In this document: positions 10,747 through 18,831 of the stretch, piece by piece
Position numbering within the stretch: the first letter of the stretch is position 1
Layout of the letters: each line of letters begins with the position of its first letter
From: RYN-230 sp963851025
GTDB taxonomy: Bacteria > Actinomycetota > Actinomycetes > Streptosporangiales > Streptosporangiaceae
Direction: 5' to 3'
Assembly: GCA_963851025.1 (NCBI GenBank)
Contig: CAWKOA010000013.1
Location: 96,215 to 160,214, forward strand
Length of the DNA stretch: 64,000 bases
Notes under the pieces: generated by a model
Seen by the model: the letters and a program-made list of their open reading frames with translations, nothing else
What the model was told of the DNA's origin: nothing
The model's database searches: none
Translations under genes and position numbers: made by a program

Positions 10747-11742
10747 CTAGCCCGCGACGGGCACGGTATCGGGCGCGAGCTCCATGTCGGGGCTGCCCCC
10801 GGTGGCCGCGGCGCGCCGCCCGAACACGATCACGTACCCCAGGAAAGCCGCCTCGGCCACCGCGCCGATACCGATGCGGGCCCAGGCCGGCAGCGGCGAC
10901 GGGGTCACGAACGCCTCGATGAGCCCCGACACCAGGAGGACCACGATGAGCCCGAGCGCGATGGTGAGCGAGGAGCGGCCCTCCTCGGCCAGCGCCCGCC
11001 CGCGCGGCCGGGGTCCGGGGTCGATGACGCACCAGCCGAGCCGCAGCCCGGCCGCCGCGGCCAGGAACACCGCGCTGAGCTCGAGCATCCCGTGCGGCAG
11101 GATCAGGGTGAAGAACAGCCCGCCCCGGCCGTGCGCGACCATCAGGCCGCCCTCCACCCCGGCGTTGGCGGCGTTCCCGAACAGCACCAGCAGCGTGGGC
11201 AGCCCGAGCAGCACCCCGAAGATCAGCGCCTCGGCGGCGACCCACACGTTGTTGGTCCACACCTTCGCCGCGAACGAACTCGCCGCGTACTGCGAGTAGT
11301 AGCCGCGGAACTGGTGGTTGACCAGCTGGCGGACCGCGGTGCCGGGCAGCAGCGCGGCCTGCACCCCCGGCGAGCGGGCCACCCACCAGCCCAGCAGGAC
11401 CCCCACCAGGATGGAGCCGCCCGCGCACCCCGCCCACCACCAGCGGGCCCGGTAGGCCATGGCCGGGAACGACACCAGCGCGAACCGCCGCACCGCCGAC
11501 CAGGCGGGCACGTGCGAGCCGGTCACCGTGGTCCGCGCCTGGGCGACCCGGCTGGCCAGCCGGGCGGCGAGCGCCGGGTCGTGCCCGGACGAGCGCAGCA
11601 CGGACAGGTGCGTGGTCGTCCGCTGGTACAGCGTGACCAGCTCGTCCACCTCGTCGCCGGTCAGCCGCCGGCGGCGCCGCACGAGTTGGTCTAGCCTGGC
11701 CCAATCGGCCTGGTGTGCGGCTACAAAGGCGTCAACGTCCAC
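10747..11742 (-). CDS. Stage II sporulation protein M family membrane protein
   Basis: 331 residues, SpoIIM/DUF95 superfamily. Seen: a cytoplasmic helical N-terminus (VDAFVAAHQADWARLDQL), several TM segments from about residue 100 to the end, and the family motif LPHGMLELSAVFLAAAAGLR. In Bacillus SpoIIM works in the DMP peptidoglycan-hydrolysis complex; in actinobacteria the homologue is widespread, usually beside MoxR/DUF58/RDD genes, and its function is not settled. It is divergently transcribed from the RDD gene, sharing a 33-base intergenic region (11743-11775). Confidence 0.9.
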   Translation of the reverse strand: MDVDAFVAAHQADWARLDQLVRRRRRLTGDEVDELVTLYQRTTTHLSVLRSSGHDPALAARLASRVAQARTTVTGSHVPAWSAVRRFALVSFPAMAYRARWWWAGCAGGSILVGVLLGWWVARSPGVQAALLPGTAVRQLVNHQFRGYYSQYAASSFAAKVWTNNVWVAAEALIFGVLLGLPTLLVLFGNAANAGVEGGLMVAHGRGGLFFTLILPHGMLELSAVFLAAAAGLRLGWCVIDPGPRPRGRALAEEGRSSLTIALGLIVVLLVSGLIEAFVTPSPLPAWARIGIGAVAEAAFLGYVIVFGRRAAATGGSPDMELAPDTVPVAG

Positions 11743-11775
11743 TCCAGGCAGCCTACTGACAGACTGGGGACCCGC

Positions 11776-12768
11776 GTGGCCGAGGTGATCACCGGCGAGG
11801 CCGTCGTCATCGACGTGCCCTTCGCCCGTTTCCCCAGCCGCACCCTGGCCCTGATCATCGACCTCGCGATCCAGCTCGTGCTGCTGTTCGGGCTGGGCGG
11901 GGTGGCGCTGGCCGCCGGGGCGGGCGGCGGCCTCGACGCGGCGGCGGTCGCGGCGATCTCCCTGACGGTGTCGGTCCTGATCATCGTGGGCTACCCGGCC
12001 CTGTTCGAGACGCTGAGCCGGGGCCGGTCACTGGGGAAGCTGGCCCTGGGCCTGCGCGTGGTCAGCGACGACGGCGGCCCGGAGCGGTTCCGCCAGGCGC
12101 TGATGCGGGCCCTGCTGGCGGTGCTGGAGATCTGGCTGACGCTGGGCTTCCTCGCGCTGGTCACCTCGCTGCTGTCGTCGGGCGGCAAGCGGCTCGGCGA
12201 CATCTTCGCGGGCACGTTCGTCATCACCGAGCGGCTGCCGGGCCGGCGCGGCACGACGGCCCCCCTGTCGGCGCTGCCCCCGGCCCTGGCCGCGTGGGCG
12301 GCCACGGCCGAGCTGTCCGGGCTGGACGACGCCACCGCGGAGACCGCCCGCCAGTACCTGAGCCGGTACTACGACTTCACCCCGGCGACCCGGGAGGAGT
12401 TCGGCCGCCGGCTCGCGGCCGCGGTGGCCGCGCAGGTGACCCCGCCTCCGCCGCCCGGCGCCAGCCCGCCCGACTACCTGTCCGCGGTGCTCGCCGAGCG
12501 CCGCGACCGCGCGCACGCCCGGATCGCCGCCCAGGCCAGTCGGGCCGCACCCGCCGGAACCAGCCCCGCAGCCGTTACCGTCCCCCCGCCCCCCGCCGGG
12601 GCGAGCCCGGCCACGCCCCGGCCCCGCGCCCGCAGAGCCCGGCCCCGCCGGGGGTGCCAGGGCCACCGGGGCCACCGGGGCCGCACCCGATGGGACCAGC
12701 CCCGCCGGAGGTCCGCCGACGCCGCCCCCGCCCCTCCCCGCCCAGGCGGCTTCCACCCCCCTCGCTGA
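11776..12768 (+). CDS. RDD family membrane protein with Pro-rich tail
   Basis: The start chosen is GTG 11776 (VAEVITGEAVVIDVPFARFPSR), typical of actinobacterial RDD proteins, giving 330 residues. The RDD domain is visible: an Arg in FPSRTLALIIDLAIQ, hydrophobic helices at about 20-45 and 55-80, then ETLSRGRSLGKLALGLRVVSDDGG and a final helix before SSGGKRLGDIFAGTFVI. Residues after about 260 are Pro/Arg-rich and low complexity; a late frame change there cannot be excluded. It is divergent from the SpoIIM gene, a common pairing. Confidence 0.88.
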   Translation: MAEVITGEAVVIDVPFARFPSRTLALIIDLAIQLVLLFGLGGVALAAGAGGGLDAAAVAAISLTVSVLIIVGYPALFETLSRGRSLGKLALGLRVVSDDGGPERFRQALMRALLAVLEIWLTLGFLALVTSLLSSGGKRLGDIFAGTFVITERLPGRRGTTAPLSALPPALAAWAATAELSGLDDATAETARQYLSRYYDFTPATREEFGRRLAAAVAAQVTPPPPPGASPPDYLSAVLAERRDRAHARIAAQASRAAPAGTSPAAVTVPPPPAGASPATPRPRARRARPRRGCQGHRGHRGRTRWDQPRRRSADAAPAPPRPGGFHPPR

Positions 12769-12780
12769 CCCCCCACCGCC

Positions 12781-12852
12781 ACTTATCACCTATCTGGTGC
12801 ACTCCAGCGCCCGATTCGTCCCGGTTTCCGTGCACTAGATCAGGTGATAAGT
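12781..12852. repeat. Imperfect inverted repeat after the RDD gene
   Basis: The arms ACTTATCACCT (12781-12791) and AGGTGATAAGT (12842-12852) are exact reverse complements. The pairing continues inward, with one bulge and one mismatch, to GTGCAC (12797-12802) against GTGCAC (12830-12835), leaving a loop of about 27 bases. It lies between convergent genes, 12 bases after the RDD stop, and is locally less GC-rich than its surroundings. It could be a terminator, a protein-binding site or the trace of a small mobile element. Confidence 0.6.
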
Positions 12853-12901
12853 CGCGCTACTCCATGATCAATGTGACCAACGATGCGGATGATGCGCCAA
12901 C

Positions 12902-12938
12902 GGGCGCGGGCGGGGGGCGGCCGCCCCCGCCCGCGCCC
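12902..12938. terminator. Strong GC hairpin between convergent genes
   Basis: A 15-bp perfect stem (12902-12916 against 12924-12938) with a 7-base loop, composed only of G and C. It lies 26 bases beyond the stop of the minus-strand AhcY-like gene and can serve either transcript in this convergent region. There is no T-tract, as is usual for hairpin terminators in very GC-rich genomes. Confidence 0.6.
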
Positions 12939-12963
12939 GCGCGCCCGCGCGCGGCGGCGGGGG

Positions 12964-14246
12964 CTAGGGCTGCTGCCAGGAGTCGAGGTACTGCTGCTGG
13001 GCGGGGGTCAGCTGGTCGATGGCGGCGCCGGTGGCGCCGAGGGCCAGGCGGGCGATCTCGTCGTCGATGGCGGCCGGGACCCGGTGCACGCCCGGCAGCA
13101 GCGAACCGTGCTCGCGGGCCAGCCAGGCCAGCACCAGCGCCTGCCCGGCGAACGACACGTCCATGACCATGGGCGGGTTGCCCTCCGCGGCGACCAGGTT
13201 GACGATCCGGCCCTCGGCCAGCAGCAGCAGCCGCCGCCCGTCGCCGAGCAGGTACTCGTCGGTGTGCGGCCGCACGCCGCGTTCCACGCTGACGGCCAGC
13301 GCCGCCAGGGCCCGCACGTCCACCTCGACGTCGAAGTGGCCGGCATTGGCCAGGATCGCGCCGTCCCGCATCGCGGCCAGGTGCGGCGCGGTGATCACGT
13401 CCCGGGAGCCGGTGGCGGTGATGAACACCTCGCCGATCGTGGCGCGGCGTCCGCCATCGGCAGTACCCGGTACCCCTGCATCATGCGCGTCGAGCGCGCG
13501 GACCGGATCGACCTCGGTCACGATGACCTGCGCGCCGAGTCCCCGGGCCCGCTGCGCGATGCCCCGGCCGCACCAGCCGTACGCCGGCCACCACCACGGT
13601 CCGGCCCGCCAGCATGATGTTGGTGGCCCGGATGATCCCGTCGATGGTGGACTGCCCGGTCCCGTAGGTGCTGTCCAGCATGAGCCGGGTGCCGGTCGCG
13701 TCCGCCGCGACCGCGGGGAAGGCGAGCGTCCCCTCGCTGGCCATCCGGCGCAGCCGGATCACCCCCGCCGTGGTCGACTCACACCCGCCCATGACCTTGC
13801 CGAGCAGGTCGGGCCGCTCCGCGTGCAGCGCCTCCATCAGGTCGCCGCCGTCGTCCACGACCAGGTCCGGCCCGGCGTCCAGGGCCCGGTGGATGTGCTC
13901 GCTGTAGGCGGCCCGGCCCGCTCCCGCCCGGGCGAACACCACGGCCGCGCCGCAGGCGTCCAGCGCGGCCGCGATGTCGTCCTGGGTCGACAACGGGTTC
14001 GAGGCCGCCAGGTAGACCTCGGCGCCGCCGGCCCGCAGCGTCTGGACCAGCACCGCCGTTTCCGCGGTCACGTGCAGGCAGGCCGCGATCGTGCCGGCCG
14101 GCCAGCGGTTTTTCCGCAACGAAGACCTGGCCGATGCCGGTCAGCACCGGCATGGACCGCTGAGCCCAGCCAATCCTGGCCAGACCGGCGCTGGCCAGCC
14201 CGGCGTCCGCGATATCGGACGGGACGCCGGGCGGCCGCTCGCTCAT
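12964..14246 (-). CDS. Divergent S-adenosylhomocysteine hydrolase paralogue (archaeal-type), two frameshifts
   Basis: About 427 codons in three frame segments: start MSERPPGVPSDIADAG at 14246, a shift near 14100, then HVTAETAVLVQTLRAGGA through RATNIMLAGRTVVVAG, a shift near 13570, and EVDPVRAL to the C-terminus DSWQQP. Length and motifs (SNPLSTQDD, YGTGQSTIDGI) match the short subfamily of archaea and thermophiles, lacking the insert found in the neighbour at 14264-15709. The NAD-binding GYGWCGRG segment spans the second break. Three usual catalytic positions differ: the EETTTG Glu is Ser (ESTTAG), the TKxxFDN Lys is Arg (TRLMLDS) and the Asn is Ser. Hydrolase activity is therefore doubtful. 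It lies 17 bases after ahcY and probably shares its transcript. Confidence 0.8.
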
Positions 14247-14263
14247 CAGGTCGGTGATCCGCG

Positions 14264-15709
14264 TCAGTACCGGTAGTGGTCCGCCTTGTACGGGCCCTCC
14301 ACCGGCACGCCGATGTAGCTGGCCTGCTCCTTGGTCAGCTCGGTGAGCCGGACGCCCAGCGCGTCCAGGTGCAGCCGGGCCACCTTCTCGTCCAGGTGCT
14401 TGGGCAGCGTGTGCACGCCCACCGGGTACTGGTCCGCCTTGGTGAACAGCTCGATCTGGGCGATGACCTGGTTGGTGAAGGAGTTGGACATCACGAAGCT
14501 GGGGTGCCCGGTGGCGTTGCCCAGGTTGAGCAGCCGGCCCTCGGACAGGACGATGATCGCGTGGCCGTCAGAGAACTGCCACTCGTCCACCTGCGGCTTG
14601 ATGATCATCCGCCGGATGCCGGGGATGCGGGCCAGCCCGGTCATGTCGATCTCGTTGTCGAAGTGGCCGATGTTCCCCACGATCGCCTGGTGCTTCATCA
14701 GGCGCATCTGCTCGGCGGTGATGACGTCCCGGTTGCCGGTCGCGGTGACGAAGATGTCCGCGGTGGTGACCACGTCGTCCAGCTTGGCCACCTGGAAACC
14801 GTCCATGGCCGCCTGCAGGGCGCAGATCGGGTCGACCTCGGTGACGATGACCCGGGCGCCCTGGCCGCGCAGCGACTGCGCGCAGCCCTTGCCCACGTCC
14901 CCGTAGCCGCAGACCACCGTGACCTTGCCGCCGATGAGTACGTCGGTGGCCCGCTTGATGCCGTCGATCAGCGAGTGGCGGCAGCCGTAGATGTTGTCGA
15001 ACTTGGACTTGGTCACCGAGTCGTTCACGTTGATGGCCGGGAACGCGAGGGTGCCGCCGCGGGCCATCTCGTACAGCCGGTGCACGCCGGTGGTGGTCTC
15101 CTCGGTTACCCCGCGGATGCCCTCGGCCATCAGCGTCCAGCGGTCCTTGCTGGTCTCCAGGGACCGGCGGAGCAGGCCGAGCACGACCGTCCACTCCTCG
15201 GCGTCGTCCTCGGCCGCGGACGGGACGGCCCCGGCGCCCTCGTACTCGGCGCCCTTGTGCACCAGCATCGTGGCGTCGCCGCCGTCATCGAGGATCATGT
15301 TCGGCCCGTCGTGACCCGCCCAGGTCAGCGCCTGGTCCGTGCACCACCAGTACTCCTCCAGCGTCTCGCCCTTCCAGGCGAACACCGGGATGCCCTGGGG
15401 GTCCTCCGGGGTCCCCTCCGGCCCGACCGCGATCGCCGCCGCGGCGTGGTCCTGGGTGGAGAAGATGTTGCAGCTCGCCCACCGGACCTGCGCGCCGAGA
15501 GCGGCGAGGGTCTCGATCAGGACGGCGGTCTGGATGGTCATGTGCAGCGATCCGGTGATCCGCGCCCCGCGCAGCGGCTGCGCGTCGGCGTACTCCTCCC
15601 GGACCGCCATCAGCCCCGGCATTTCGTGCTCGGCGAGCCTGATCTCCTTGCGCCCGAAGTCGGCGAGGGACAGATCGGCCACCTTGAACGGGACGGATTC
15701 GGCAGGCAT
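14264..15709 (-). CDS. ahcY: Adenosylhomocysteinase AhcY
   Basis: Reversibly cleaves S-adenosylhomocysteine to adenosine and homocysteine, relieving product inhibition of methyltransferases; cytosolic, NAD-dependent. The start ATG 15709 (MPAESVPFKVADLSLAD) has a GAGGAG site five bases upstream; the frame is open further but unlike the family. 481 residues, the usual bacterial length with the insert. Catalytic features are intact: HMTIQTAVLIETL, SCNIFSTQDH, DDGGD, EETTTGVHRL, the Lys/Asp/Asn in SVTKSKFDNIYG, the Rossmann motif GYGDVGKG, GHFDNEIDM, and C-terminal KADHYRY. It is followed by the divergent paralogue and faces merR across a 114-base divergent region. Confidence 0.97.
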   Translation of the reverse strand: MPAESVPFKVADLSLADFGRKEIRLAEHEMPGLMAVREEYADAQPLRGARITGSLHMTIQTAVLIETLAALGAQVRWASCNIFSTQDHAAAAIAVGPEGTPEDPQGIPVFAWKGETLEEYWWCTDQALTWAGHDGPNMILDDGGDATMLVHKGAEYEGAGAVPSAAEDDAEEWTVVLGLLRRSLETSKDRWTLMAEGIRGVTEETTTGVHRLYEMARGGTLAFPAINVNDSVTKSKFDNIYGCRHSLIDGIKRATDVLIGGKVTVVCGYGDVGKGCAQSLRGQGARVIVTEVDPICALQAAMDGFQVAKLDDVVTTADIFVTATGNRDVITAEQMRLMKHQAIVGNIGHFDNEIDMTGLARIPGIRRMIIKPQVDEWQFSDGHAIIVLSEGRLLNLGNATGHPSFVMSNSFTNQVIAQIELFTKADQYPVGVHTLPKHLDEKVARLHLDALGVRLTELTKEQASYIGVPVEGPYKADHYRY

Positions 15710-15823
15710 GAAACTCCTCAGCAGGGTCACGGATTTGGTCAGCTCTCCCGACCGTACGGCACGTCCGGGCCTGGGCGCAGCACCGAGGCAGGGTTCTTGA
15801 CAAAAGAATGTTAGATTCGGCTT

Positions 15824-16258
15824 ATGCGGATCACGGAGGCCGCCCAGCGGCTCGGCACGTCCCCCCGGATGCTGCGCTACCGCGAAGCGCTCGGCCTTCT
15901 GCCGCCGGTGGGCCGTGGTCCGGGTCACCGCCAGTTCCGCGATCAGGACGTGGCCGCGGTGGCGCTGGCCCTGGAACTGGAGCGGCGGCTGGACATCAGC
16001 CCGGCCGCGCTGGCCTTCGGCCTGCGGGTGCTGGCCGAGCCCGTGGTCCGCGCCCAGGTCGCGGAGCTGGGCCGGCGGATCGGGCGGGTCCCGCCGCCGC
16101 CAGGGAGCGCGCTGGACTTCGAGAAGGAGCGGGCGCTGCGGCTGCTCAGCATGGGCCAGCGGACGCCGATCCGGGGGACGCGTACCCGTCCGCCCGCTCC
16201 TACCCCCAATGCCAACACTGGCCATATAAGCCCCGCTAGTCACAGACTCGCGCCGTGA
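15824..16258 (+). CDS. MerR-family transcriptional regulator
   Basis: 144 residues with an N-terminal MerR helix-turn-helix (RITEAAQRLGTSPRMLRYREALGLLP) and a short effector region without a Cys metal site. The arrangement MRITEAAQRLG plus R/Q-rich wing (GPGHRQFRDQDV) is typical. A TAGATT hexamer seven bases upstream of the ATG (15812-15817) would place transcription initiation at or beside the start codon, so the mRNA may be leaderless; TTGACA at 15799-15804 is too close to serve as its -35. Divergent from ahcY, so control of the ahcY pair is a reasonable inference. The stop lies inside the left arm of a long palindrome. Confidence 0.85.
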   Translation: MRITEAAQRLGTSPRMLRYREALGLLPPVGRGPGHRQFRDQDVAAVALALELERRLDISPAALAFGLRVLAEPVVRAQVAELGRRIGRVPPPPGSALDFEKERALRLLSMGQRTPIRGTRTRPPAPTPNANTGHISPASHRLAP

Positions 16259-16305
16259 TCATGACTTGGGTGCCGCCATAACGGCACCCAAGTCATGATC
16301 ACGGC
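16252..16305. terminator. 24-bp perfect palindrome (type GTGATCATG...CATGATCAC)
   Basis: Arms 16252-16275 and 16282-16305 are perfect reverse complements with the 6-base loop CCATAA. The core reads GTGATCATGACTTGGGTG on the left. It lies between the convergent merR and cation-efflux genes and overlaps the merR stop. A second copy with the same outer motif but a changed, still perfectly paired interior lies at 35872-35927. It probably acts as a strong bidirectional terminator; there is no T-tract. Confidence 0.75.
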
Positions 16306-16339
16306 CGTCGGCGGGACCCTTGGGGGCTATGGAGCTGGT

Positions 16340-16368
16340 GGGGTTCTGGGGCTGGTGGGGTTCTGGGG
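16340..16368 (+). repeat. G-tract motif (four GGGG runs)
   Basis: Four runs of GGGG separated by TTCT, CTGGT and TTCT fit the canonical intramolecular G-quadruplex pattern on the plus strand. The motif abuts the stop codon of the minus-strand cation-efflux gene and lies 34 bases beyond the palindrome. Confidence 0.7.
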
Positions 16369-17391
16369 CTACGGGCCGGGCCGGCGGGGCCGGCGCACCG
16401 CGCGGATGGCCGGGTCGGTGGTGTCGGCCTTGCCCGGCCGGTAGATGTCCGGCTCCAGGTAGATCATCTCGGCGATCGGCACCGCGCTGCGGACCCGGCG
16501 CTCGGCCGCGTCGATCCCCGCGGCCACCAGCGCCGCGCTGTCGGCCCCGCTGATCGCGATCTTGGCCGCGACGAGGAGGCTCTCCGGGCCCATGTGCAGG
16601 GTCCGCAGGTGGATGACCCGCTGCACCTCCGGGCCTGATTCCAGCGCCGTGACGATGGCCCGCTCCAGCTCCGGGCTGGCCGACTCCCCGATCAGCAGGC
16701 TCTTCATCTCGACCGCCAGCACCGCGGCGACGCAGCCGAGCAGGATGCCGATGGCCAGGGAGCCCACGCCGTCCCAGACCGGGTTGCCGGTGATTTCCGT
16801 CAGCGCCACCCCGGCGGTGGCGAAGACCAGCCCGGTCAGCGCGGCCAGGTCCTCCAGCAGGATGGCGGGCAGCTCGGGCGCCTTGGACCGGCGGATGAAC
16901 GCGGTCCAGCCGTTGCGCCCGCGGACCAGGTTGGTTTCGTGCACCGCGGTGCGCAGCGAGAAGCCCTCCAGCCCCATCGCGATGAACAGGACCACGAAGG
17001 CCACCAACGGCGAGCGGATGTGCTCCGGGCTGATGATCTTGTGGATGCCCTCGTACAGCGAGAACACCGCGCCCACCGTGAACAGCACCACGGCCACGAC
17101 GAACGCGTAGAAGTACCGTTCCCGGCCGAAGCCGAACGGGTGCTCCTCGGTCTGCGCCTGCCGGGCGCGGCTGCGGCCGAGCAGCAGCAGCGCCTGGTTC
17201 CCGCTGTCCGCCAGCGAGTGCACCGACTCGGCGAGCATCGACGCCGACCCGGTGATCGCGAACGCGACCAGCTTGGTGGCCGCGATGCCCAGGTTCGCGC
17301 CCAGCGCGGCGAGCACCGCGCGCAGTCCTTCCGAGGGGGGCTCTTCCGCTTGCGTGTCAGGCAACTGCGCGTCAGGCAACTGTGTGTCCAA
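16369..17391 (-). CDS. Cation diffusion facilitator (CDF) transporter
   Basis: Inner-membrane divalent-metal/proton antiporter of the CzcD/FieF type, 340 residues. After a short hydrophilic N-terminus with repeated LPDxQ (LPDAQLPDTQ), the first TM helix region has AESVHSLADSGNQ, containing the HxxxD metal-site motif. HPFGFGRERYFYAF follows, then further TM helices and the cytoplasmic C-terminal domain (VIHLRTLHMGPESLLVAAKI). The start is TTG 17391; a start a few codons downstream cannot be excluded. The metal cannot be read from sequence. Its stop is next to a G-tract and palindrome. Confidence 0.9.
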   Translation of the reverse strand: MDTQLPDAQLPDTQAEEPPSEGLRAVLAALGANLGIAATKLVAFAITGSASMLAESVHSLADSGNQALLLLGRSRARQAQTEEHPFGFGRERYFYAFVVAVVLFTVGAVFSLYEGIHKIISPEHIRSPLVAFVVLFIAMGLEGFSLRTAVHETNLVRGRNGWTAFIRRSKAPELPAILLEDLAALTGLVFATAGVALTEITGNPVWDGVGSLAIGILLGCVAAVLAVEMKSLLIGESASPELERAIVTALESGPEVQRVIHLRTLHMGPESLLVAAKIAISGADSAALVAAGIDAAERRVRSAVPIAEMIYLEPDIYRPGKADTTDPAIRAVRRPRRPGP

Positions 17392-17425
17392 ACCACTGTG
17401 GGCCAGCCAACCGTGCGGTCAGCAA

Positions 17426-18556
17426 CTAGGCGATCCGTTCCTTCAGGTCGCCGATGACGGCGATGGGGCCGGGGTCGACCCCGATCGCGATGCCCAGGTA
17501 CACGGTGGCGTAGTCGATCAGCTGGATCAGGCCGGCCAGCCGCTGCAGCGCCGTGCTGCCGTCCGCGGCGAGCTCGCTCACCCCGATCCCGTGCTGCTCC
17601 GCCAGCTCGGCGGACACCTCGCGCCTGCGGGTCACCTGGGGATGCTCCTGGCTGTCGCGCAGCAGGACCAGCCGCAGCGGCACCGAGGGGCGCGGGTCCT
17701 CGTCGTCCAGCACCGCCGGGCCGTCGGCGGGCCACGGCGCGAAGGGGCCGTCGAACACCACCACCTGATTGTGGTTGGCCTCCGGCAGCACCCCCCGGAT
17801 CGCCGGGTGCTTGGCGTTCTCGTTCAGCTGGCAGGCGAACCGGGTGGCCGCCACCCCGGTCAGCGGTGAGCTGCCCCAGATCATCGGCAGTGTCCCGGCC
17901 AGCTCCAGGGCCAGCGTCTTGGCCGGGTTGACGAAGGATTCGCTGTCGGGGCGGCAGAGGTGGGAGACGCGCTCCAGGTCGGCGGCGGCGCCCTCGAGCC
18001 CGGCGGGCGGGATATCCGCCACCCCGAGCCGGTCGGCGACGGCCATCAGCGGCACGGCCAGGCCCCACAGCGTGAAGCGCGGCATGCCGGCCGGCTCGAC
18101 CGGGATGAACGGGGCCCGGGCCTGCTCGGCCAGCTGCGCCAGGGGCGACCCGGCCCCGCCCACCGCGAGCAGCGGGCAGCCGCGGCGCACCGCCTCTTCG
18201 GTGGCCGACAGGGTCTCCTCGGTCCGGCCCGAGCAGGACACCGCGATGACCAGGTCGGCCGCGCCGACCCAGGCTGGCAGCCGGTAGTCGTGCTGCGCGA
18301 TCACCGGGGAGGCGGAGCCGGGCCCGCAGACCGCGGCGAGCACCTCGCCGGCCACCCCTGACCCGCCCATGCCCGTGACCACGATGGCCCGCGGGCGGCC
18401 GCCCGCGAGCACCGCGCTCAGATCGGTCTCGGCCGTGATGCGCGCCGAGGTGCGCACCTGGGCGGCCGCGGAGGCCACCTGGCGGAGCACGCCACCCGGG
18501 TCGCCGGCCTCCAGCTGGCTCAGGTCGTCCAGGCGCTCCTGGGCCGTCAGGGTCAC
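17426..18556 (-). CDS. Bifunctional phosphoglucose/phosphomannose isomerase (PGI/PMI)
   Basis: SIS-domain isomerase interconverting fructose-6-phosphate with glucose-6-phosphate and mannose-6-phosphate, feeding GDP-mannose synthesis. GTG 18556 overlaps the Trm112 stop as GTGA, giving 376 residues. Visible: VVTGMGGSGVAGEVL (first SIS sugar-phosphate loop), SCSGRTEETLSATEEA (second), NENAKHPAIRGVLPEANHNQ (catalytic Glu/His region), and C-terminal GDLKERIA. The genes upstream (Trm112, phosphomannomutase) form the usual actinobacterial run, so it probably supplies mannose-6-phosphate to ManB. Confidence 0.92.
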   Translation of the reverse strand: MTLTAQERLDDLSQLEAGDPGGVLRQVASAAAQVRTSARITAETDLSAVLAGGRPRAIVVTGMGGSGVAGEVLAAVCGPGSASPVIAQHDYRLPAWVGAADLVIAVSCSGRTEETLSATEEAVRRGCPLLAVGGAGSPLAQLAEQARAPFIPVEPAGMPRFTLWGLAVPLMAVADRLGVADIPPAGLEGAAADLERVSHLCRPDSESFVNPAKTLALELAGTLPMIWGSSPLTGVAATRFACQLNENAKHPAIRGVLPEANHNQVVVFDGPFAPWPADGPAVLDDEDPRPSVPLRLVLLRDSQEHPQVTRRREVSAELAEQHGIGVSELAADGSTALQRLAGLIQLIDYATVYLGIAIGVDPGPIAVIGDLKERIA

Positions 18557-18738
18557 GGCTGTGCTCCCGGCTGCCGTGCCTCGTCCACCAGGAGGACCGG
18601 GATGTCGTCGCGCACCGGGTAGGCCAGGCCGCAGTCCGCGCCGGTGCACACCAGTTCGCTGGCCGCCTCATCCACGCGTAGCGGCGCGTGGCACTTCGGG
18701 CAGGCGAGGATGTCGAGCAGCCAGTCGTCGATCTTCAC
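18553..18738 (-). CDS. Trm112-family zinc-ribbon protein
   Basis: 61 residues beginning MKIDDWLLDILACPKCHAPL, with four Cys (ACPKC and VCTGADC) forming the zinc ribbon, and YPVRDDIPVLLVDEA near the C-terminus. Trm112-like proteins activate methyltransferases or act as small structural partners; the actinobacterial role is not defined. It overlaps the PGI/PMI start, a conserved arrangement. Confidence 0.9.
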   Translation of the reverse strand: MKIDDWLLDILACPKCHAPLRVDEAASELVCTGADCGLAYPVRDDIPVLLVDEARQPGAQP

Positions 18739-18831
18739 GAGGTCTCCAGGAAGGCGAGGGTCTCACGGACGCGCGGGCGCGGCGGCAGGGCGCTGGCCGC
18801 GGGGCGGTGAGCTGGCCCGGGCGACCCGGGG

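Noticed and set aside
14276..15814. 512-codon plus-strand frame opposite ahcY
   Set aside because: Antisense to an intact AhcY; composition is shadow-like.
15799..15817. TTGACA/TAGATT as a standard merR promoter
   Set aside because: The hexamers are separated by only seven bases, so they cannot form a -35/-10 pair; only the TAGATT as a leaderless -10 is retained.
15710..15823. Possible SAH riboswitch ahead of ahcY
   Set aside because: The leader is only about 110 bases including the divergent promoter region, and I could not find the conserved SAH-riboswitch core.
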